Source of the DNA: CAYSLZ01 sp964468355
Lineage (GTDB): Bacteria; Patescibacteriota; Microgenomatia; UBA12405; JAHJSD01
NCBI GenBank assembly: GCA_964468355.1
Contig: CAYXSV010000042.1
Coordinates: forward strand, 1-43,758
Reading direction: 5' to 3'
Length of the DNA: 43,758 nt
In this document: in pieces, positions 40,401 through 43,758 of the stretch
How positions within the stretch are numbered: the first letter of the stretch is position 1
Layout of the letters: the number at the start of each line of letters is the position of its first letter
Position numbers and translations under genes: made by a program
The notes under the pieces: generated by a model
What the model was told of the DNA's origin: nothing
The model's database searches: none
What the model saw: the letters and a program-made list of their open reading frames with translations, nothing else

Positions 40401-40478
40401 TATGTAGAGAATAAAAAACCGGAAGAGGTTGTAAAAATTAATAATGTCCCCCTAGCTTATATTTACAGGGTAAACTAA
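37467..40478 (+). CDS. Giant GT-C (PMT_2/GT39-like) protein with extra N-terminal module
   Basis: 1003 residues in two parts. About 1-365: several helices, an extracytoplasmic beta-rich segment (about 195-315, APEEEYQGEFTAVAD onward) and another helix. About 366-1003: further helices, then a PMT_2-like core with FNESPDTVQFMRRGVKYLV (about 522-540; D527 at the catalytic position), TPGVTSG, RIPNPDS and a late FSTKKGDKY loop, typical of ArnT/PMT-like enzymes. Near 38540 base composition on the coding strand changes abruptly from C-rich to G-rich, so the gene may be a recombinant of two ancestors. The frame is intact. The last 4 bp overlap the convergent flippase gene. Confidence 0.8.
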   Translation: MNGKNFLEYFKGFLISIGLILLLTFGLNTAGLSFGLDFPFLVESLVFISIILVVLSIKDLKKLLTKPKKPKVKLPPAAPYSKIFILVQNITFTAIILSTAVFALEKSGIPLFININFFLKISFGLLIPLFILWLKEIHDDPIKTKHLNNFLNQPAVKWVGIPIFLIITGIGLSVLGLVTSDDIYSGLTKKYSKTNLNLALDNHLAPEEEYQGEFTAVADNLNKIGLNVKASEEDQQGTIIYRLKQKGAEEWYFSGQLEIKDIKDSDLTYFNFSPIKKSKENNFIFEIIVSDQAEQPIEITKAGRFLETGYTVDKEKISKNALTTTGFIKQKLSLSIQNNPVLYTFIILLLPVFYLFIHFFPPQHCEKVVFFLICLTSVLELDALSYLDILGEIRVWVTLLCLVAAGLYVWNKKESVADIDFEASKSFKKKRVFIGKACMVIFLSSLIFINLGYLGFWIPPIKFLQNYGIYFFLSGLSTSFIVFSKLKISEKEQKTDGKIYDILMIAVIIVSLFFSLKKIDAFNESPDTVQFMRRGVKYLVSDLRFGSLQPVFENRYNLKPLILTGTPGVTSGLICAVSTLILGGSFEPIIASRIGHVLVNTLFLVGFYFMVKDVYGKRVGFLSTFILAFNPFRIALSRIPNPDSILLVFTFSYLYFLYKVRQKQNLIFYLGIILMLVFSLLTKVTAVILIPVTFFWLLVNSFNIKSLRKFEIKSFFKNRYNFKIIICLVFGIMITSLLWPSLNGSSSTVSFLQSFSNTNVFINKKSNVYPLIGFNFQNWPSFFYLMTFLVRSPLVLVLLFARGAYYFFKSKECNELYLLLAFFIFASFIFLSFSTKKGDKYSLFLYPAIAVFAGYGLSIIGQRLNTVTRILLFTSVLVSGFVFSPYYFESYNALSNYGQNINKFYPAGWGDGHREAMAYISKNYGDNYKIFVLGYASTARKNYEGIVEKSSSFSKEEYDFLVIYNIHKYVVKEHPVLKYVENKKPEEVVKINNVPLAYIYRVN

Positions 40479-41782
40479 TTGAGAGATGATTTATTACTGA
40501 CTCTAAATTCTCGTTTAACTTCTAACCCATTAAATATTATGTAAGGAATGTATGCAGTTGAAGTTGCTATTGCCGCGCCTGAAGCACCTATTTGCGGGAT
40601 TAAGAAATAGTTTAAAAATATATTAATAAGGGCTGAAATACTTAAATAAAATGCCCTTTTTTTAGCAAGACCCCGATAGTCTAGAAATGAAGATAAAAGA
40701 ATTAAATACGAGGAAATTAAAATGAAGGGAACTAATAATTTTAATATCAAAGCTGATTGGCTGTATTCCGGACTGAAAATTAATGGAACAAAGAATTGTG
40801 CAGTTAGTAAAAAAATAATACAAATAGGAATAAAAATATAAGAGTTAATCCTGAGTAATTTTTTAAAGGTCGCTTTTAGTTTTGATAAATCTGCATTTTC
40901 GTTAGCAAAAATAGGCATCGTCCCCATAGCAATTGCCAAAGAAATGTGCGAAAATTTTGAGCTAATTTGGTTAGCAACAGAGAAAAAGCCGACTTGTTCT
41001 TTAGTAGATAACATTCCAAGCATAATAGTGTCTGACTGTGTTAAGGCAAGATAACTTACGTGAATCAGAACAAACGGCAAACTGTATTTTAAAATTTCTT
41101 TAGCAAAACTTTTTTTTATTTCTGGAAGTTTATTATAAAATACTTGATAAAGTATAAAGAGACCTGCAATAGCTGAAATTATTGAACTGGCAGTAAAAGC
41201 ATTCAGAGCCGAAATAACTGAACCCGATATCCGTAAAAAAATAAGAGCAAAAATTAAATTAAGGGAATGTTCGAACATATTCACAATAAAGTCAAATTTT
41301 ATCCTGTGCAAACCAGTAAAAACGGCTTTAAGATAAGGTATCCAGCTGTAAGAAAAGACTAACAAAGGGGCAAATACTAAAATGTTTTGGAGTTCCGGCT
41401 GGTTTAATAAAGAAGAAATTGGTTTTGCTAGAAATATAAAAAGCAAAGAAAAAATCAAACTTAGCAAAAAATTTATTTTCGTAGATGAACTGAGGATACT
41501 TTTAAGGTGAAAACCTTTTTCACGATATTGAGCAACAAATTTTTTGGTCGAAGAGTTTATTCCAAGACTAGTAATAGTTACATAAATTGTAAAGACAGAA
41601 TAAAATAAGGACCACAACCCCAATTTTTCCGGACCCAATTTTCTAGCGAGAATAATATTTAAAGCAAAATATAAAATAAAAGTTACCCCTTTAGCCAAAA
41701 AAGCCCAAGTAGTCTCTTTTATTAATTTTCTTTTCAGGAAAAATTGTTTTGATTTTGTTAGGAAAAACATAATTTTATTCAT
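40475..41782 (-). CDS. Oligosaccharide flippase, MOP superfamily
   Basis: 435 residues with 12-14 hydrophobic segments. The N-terminal signature is ARKLGPEKLGLWSLFYSVF (about 47-65), the classic R-x-LGPxxxGLwsl motif of Wzx-type proteins, and a late IPQIGASGAAIATS matches the family's last repeat. It would flip undecaprenyl-linked oligosaccharide. It is the second such protein in the window (with 4790-6046), suggesting a separate glycan. The upstream 131 bp (41783-41913) hold no gene; GATATT and TAATTT lie before the start, but no clear -10 at the usual distance. Confidence 0.92.
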   Translation of the reverse strand: MNKIMFFLTKSKQFFLKRKLIKETTWAFLAKGVTFILYFALNIILARKLGPEKLGLWSLFYSVFTIYVTITSLGINSSTKKFVAQYREKGFHLKSILSSSTKINFLLSLIFSLLFIFLAKPISSLLNQPELQNILVFAPLLVFSYSWIPYLKAVFTGLHRIKFDFIVNMFEHSLNLIFALIFLRISGSVISALNAFTASSIISAIAGLFILYQVFYNKLPEIKKSFAKEILKYSLPFVLIHVSYLALTQSDTIMLGMLSTKEQVGFFSVANQISSKFSHISLAIAMGTMPIFANENADLSKLKATFKKLLRINSYIFIPICIIFLLTAQFFVPLIFSPEYSQSALILKLLVPFILISSYLILLSSFLDYRGLAKKRAFYLSISALINIFLNYFLIPQIGASGAAIATSTAYIPYIIFNGLEVKREFRVSNKSSLN

Positions 41783-41913
41783 TTTTATGAAATTAATATC
41801 TTTTTTTTATGCTAGAGTATTTTCTAAAATGTATAAAATTAAGTTAAAATATTATAGAACATAATTGTGGCAATTACTTTTGGAAACGTTTTATTGCATT
41901 TAATTTTGGATCA

Positions 41914-42618
41914 TTATTTTTTTATTATGCCTATTATTATTTCTTGGGCTCCCAAAAATGGAGAGTCAAATCCAGTAAATTCTAATTCGTGTTTTTTAAT
42001 CTCAACCCATTTGTTATCCCAACTTATTCTTTTTAAATAAAATGCTTCATCAAAATTTAACTTCTCATTTTTTACTAAATTATCCAAAACTGGGCTATAA
42101 CATAAAGGTAAGGTTACAATTGCTTCACCTTTAGATTTAAGGCAATGAACTCTTATATTTCTAATTGCCTTTAGAATTTTAAAAGGTTCTTTTGGTATTT
42201 CATCCCAGCCAACGTGCTCCAATGTGGAAATAGATACAATAAGATCATACTTATTTGAAGGGACATAATTAACTATATCTTTATTAATGACATTTTTACC
42301 AACTTCATACTTATCTAATACATACCATTTTTGACGAAAATAATGAGGCAGGACATTTCCCACTTCTAATATTTTTTTCTTTTTGGCTAACGCAGCATCA
42401 ACCCTTTCTTTTATAATGGGAACTTCTACTATTCTTTCATTAGCCCAAGTTATATTATATGGATGTTGAAAATAAGAATATTTACTACCATTAAATGTAA
42501 ATTGCTCTTTATTTTTCTCTCCCTTTATTTTGAATATTGTAAAAAAATACTTATAAAAAAATTTTTTTAGAGAATAAATTACACCTTTTTCTTTTATTGT
42601 TTTAATTAGTTTTCTCAT
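41914..42618 (-). CDS. SAM-dependent methyltransferase-like protein
   Basis: 234 residues. The motif ILEVGNVLPHYF (about 83-94) replaces the usual EIGCGxG loop, followed by VLDKYE (acidic residue at the end of strand 2) and YDLIVSISTLEHVGWDE (about 124-140), a normal post-I motif. This variant is common among methyltransferases beside glycosyltransferases. The N-terminal ~60 residues are basic. It overlaps the upstream GT4 by 4 bp. The substrate is probably a sugar of the same chain. Confidence 0.82.
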   Translation of the reverse strand: MRKLIKTIKEKGVIYSLKKFFYKYFFTIFKIKGEKNKEQFTFNGSKYSYFQHPYNITWANERIVEVPIIKERVDAALAKKKKILEVGNVLPHYFRQKWYVLDKYEVGKNVINKDIVNYVPSNKYDLIVSISTLEHVGWDEIPKEPFKILKAIRNIRVHCLKSKGEAIVTLPLCYSPVLDNLVKNEKLNFDEAFYLKRISWDNKWVEIKKHELEFTGFDSPFLGAQEIIIGIIKK

Positions 42619-43757
42619 TTGTTCTCCTTACTATCATACATGTTTATTTCCTTCATCATTTTTTTTACTGTTTTTTCCCAACTAAATCTTTTAATATTTT
42701 CAAATCCACTCTTAATTAATTTTTCTTTATAATCTTTATTTTTAATAATTTTAAGCATACCATTTTTAATATCATCTATAGAATAAGGGTCAACTAGATG
42801 AGCAGAATTTCCGGCAACTTCCGGGCAGGAAGTTACATTTGAGGTCAAAACAGGTGTTCCGCAGGCTTGAGCTTCTAAAATTGGCAAGCCAAAACCTTCA
42901 TACAAAGAAGGAAAAACAAATAAATCAGCTAGATTATATAAAGCAATTAACTCTTCTTCTGAAACGTATCCTTTCCATTGTATTTTTTCTTTTTTAGCTA
43001 GCTTTTTATGTAAACCTTTCACTGATTTTCCAACTAATATTAAGCTGTGAGGGACGTTATTCATTATCCCTTTAAAAGCACTTGCTAGATGTTCTAAATT
43101 TTTACGAGGAACATCACTGCCAATATAGAGAATAAATTTATCTGGTAAGTTTAACCCCTTTTTTGTTTTTTCAAGAATAGGGGAATTAGAAGGCAAAGTA
43201 TAAAATTTATCATCTACTGCTAACTCAATTACATTTATCTTAGAAGGGGGAATATTTAACTTATTTATAATTTCTCTTTTTGTACTTTCAGATATTGCTA
43301 AAACTTTATCAGCAAGCCTACACGATAATTTAAAGAAGAGCTTGTTGTAAATTGAATTTACAAATTTATTTGAATCAACGGTAGATTCTAAATCTAATAA
43401 GTCGTGAACTATATTAATTTTTTTTGATGGAATTAAAACGTTGGTTATTGGAATATGATTTTTAAGATAAATTAATACATCAAACCTCTCATATTTAAGA
43501 TAAAAAGGAAGTTGTATATAGTCCCATATAAATTTATTTTTACCTGGTTTGTACAGTTTTTTTATATTTTTAAAGGAGTTTTTTAATTTTTTGTTATTTA
43601 TAAGGGTCTCATTTTCATCCATATAGATTAAAGTAATTTCGAAACCCATTTTTTTTATTTTATTAAGTTCATCTAAAATTTTATAAATTAGCCTTCCAAC
43701 TCCTCCACTAGACAAACTTCTAATTATAATTCCGATTTTCTTTTTTTCTCTATTCAT
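42615..43757 (-). CDS. Family 4 glycosyltransferase
   Basis: 380 residues from an ATG one base from the window edge, so an upstream extension cannot be excluded. The N-terminal motif SSGGVGRLIY (about 16-25), NIVHDLLDL, a YIGSDVPRKN donor entry and E-x7-E in YEGFGLPILEAQACG identify a GT4. The domain appears complete. It is coupled to the methyltransferase gene by a 4-bp overlap and belongs to the AT-rich right end of the window. Confidence 0.92.
   Translation of the reverse strand: MNREKKKIGIIIRSLSSGGVGRLIYKILDELNKIKKMGFEITLIYMDENETLINNKKLKNSFKNIKKLYKPGKNKFIWDYIQLPFYLKYERFDVLIYLKNHIPITNVLIPSKKINIVHDLLDLESTVDSNKFVNSIYNKLFFKLSCRLADKVLAISESTKREIINKLNIPPSKINVIELAVDDKFYTLPSNSPILEKTKKGLNLPDKFILYIGSDVPRKNLEHLASAFKGIMNNVPHSLILVGKSVKGLHKKLAKKEKIQWKGYVSEEELIALYNLADLFVFPSLYEGFGLPILEAQACGTPVLTSNVTSCPEVAGNSAHLVDPYSIDDIKNGMLKIIKNKDYKEKLIKSGFENIKRFSWEKTVKKMMKEINMYDSKENK
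42624..42629 (-). promoter_or_regulatory. Shine-Dalgarno of the methyltransferase gene
   Basis: AAGGAG lies 5 nt before the ATG at 42618, inside the end of the upstream GT4 gene. It is the only strong Shine-Dalgarno I found, and it serves an internal operon gene. Confidence 0.65.
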
Positions 43758-43758
43758 G

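Noticed and set aside
41783..41913. Small gene or RNA in the gap before the flippase
   Set aside because: No open frame of useful length and no stable hairpin; only AT-rich sequence seen.
1..43758. Recoded TGA (as in Gracilibacteria/Absconditabacteria)
   Set aside because: TGA ends several genes at proper ATGA overlaps and does not interrupt conserved domains.

Overview
The window is AT-rich bacterial DNA (about one third G+C by eye) using the standard bacterial code: TGA, TAA and TAG all end genes and none is read through. It has dense, often overlapping genes and is almost entirely a cell-surface glycan locus. Many GT-C membrane glycosyltransferases, a RAYT transposase, a PaaX/Cas2-like gene, a four-helix-bundle (23S-IVP type) gene and few Shine-Dalgarno sites together suggest a Candidate Phyla Radiation / Patescibacteria genome, most likely Microgenomates-like. 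That placement is inference from gene style: no rRNA, tRNA or ribosomal protein is present to test it.

Layout. 1-7740 (+): end of a GT-C enzyme, a GT2, a REP-flanked RAYT transposase (1578-2394), a GT4, a PIG-V-like mannosyltransferase, a flippase and two GT2s. 7770-8528: a PaaX/Cas2-like gene closely bracketed by two copies of a ~53 bp palindromic repeat. 8534-10159 (-): TMTC-like GT-C with TPRs. 10198-13973 (+): GT2, sulfotransferase, B12-type radical SAM protein, DUF2177 membrane protein. 14047-19182 (-): galE, YvcK/CofD-like protein, sulfatase-like membrane protein, methyltransferase and a small signal-peptide protein. 19270-20412: HAD-like protein, coiled-coil protein and an unlisted 56-residue ORF. 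20553-23064 (+): ABC polysaccharide exporter (Wzm/Wzt-like) split by a four-helix-bundle gene that sits between octamer repeats. 23033-26771 (-): two GT4s and a WbdD-like methyltransferase. 26796-30366 (+): GT4 and GT-C. 30443-34598 (-): pyruvyltransferase-FrhB fusion, LPG-synthase-type flippase, DPM-like GT2. 34637-40478 (+): GT-C protein, TIG-domain membrane protein and a very large GT-C protein with an internal composition break. 40475-43757 (-): flippase, methyltransferase, GT4.

How it works together (inference). Soluble GT2/GT4 enzymes would build glycans on lipid carriers in the cytoplasm. GalE supplies UDP-hexoses and DPM-like GT2s supply polyprenyl-phosphate sugars. Export could use Wzm/Wzt (with a WbdD-like chain-end enzyme) or Wzx-type flippases. 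GT-C enzymes would act on the outer face, and sulfotransferase, pyruvyltransferase and methyltransferases would decorate the chains.

Regulation. Most genes that head a transcription unit have a -10 hexamer (often extended, TGnTAnnnT) only 5-8 nt before the start codon and no Shine-Dalgarno, which implies leaderless mRNAs. The best candidates for undescribed biology are the palindrome-bracketed PaaX/Cas2-like cassette, the octamer-bracketed four-helix gene inside the ABC exporter operon, and the dispersed short palindromes, some inside coding sequence.
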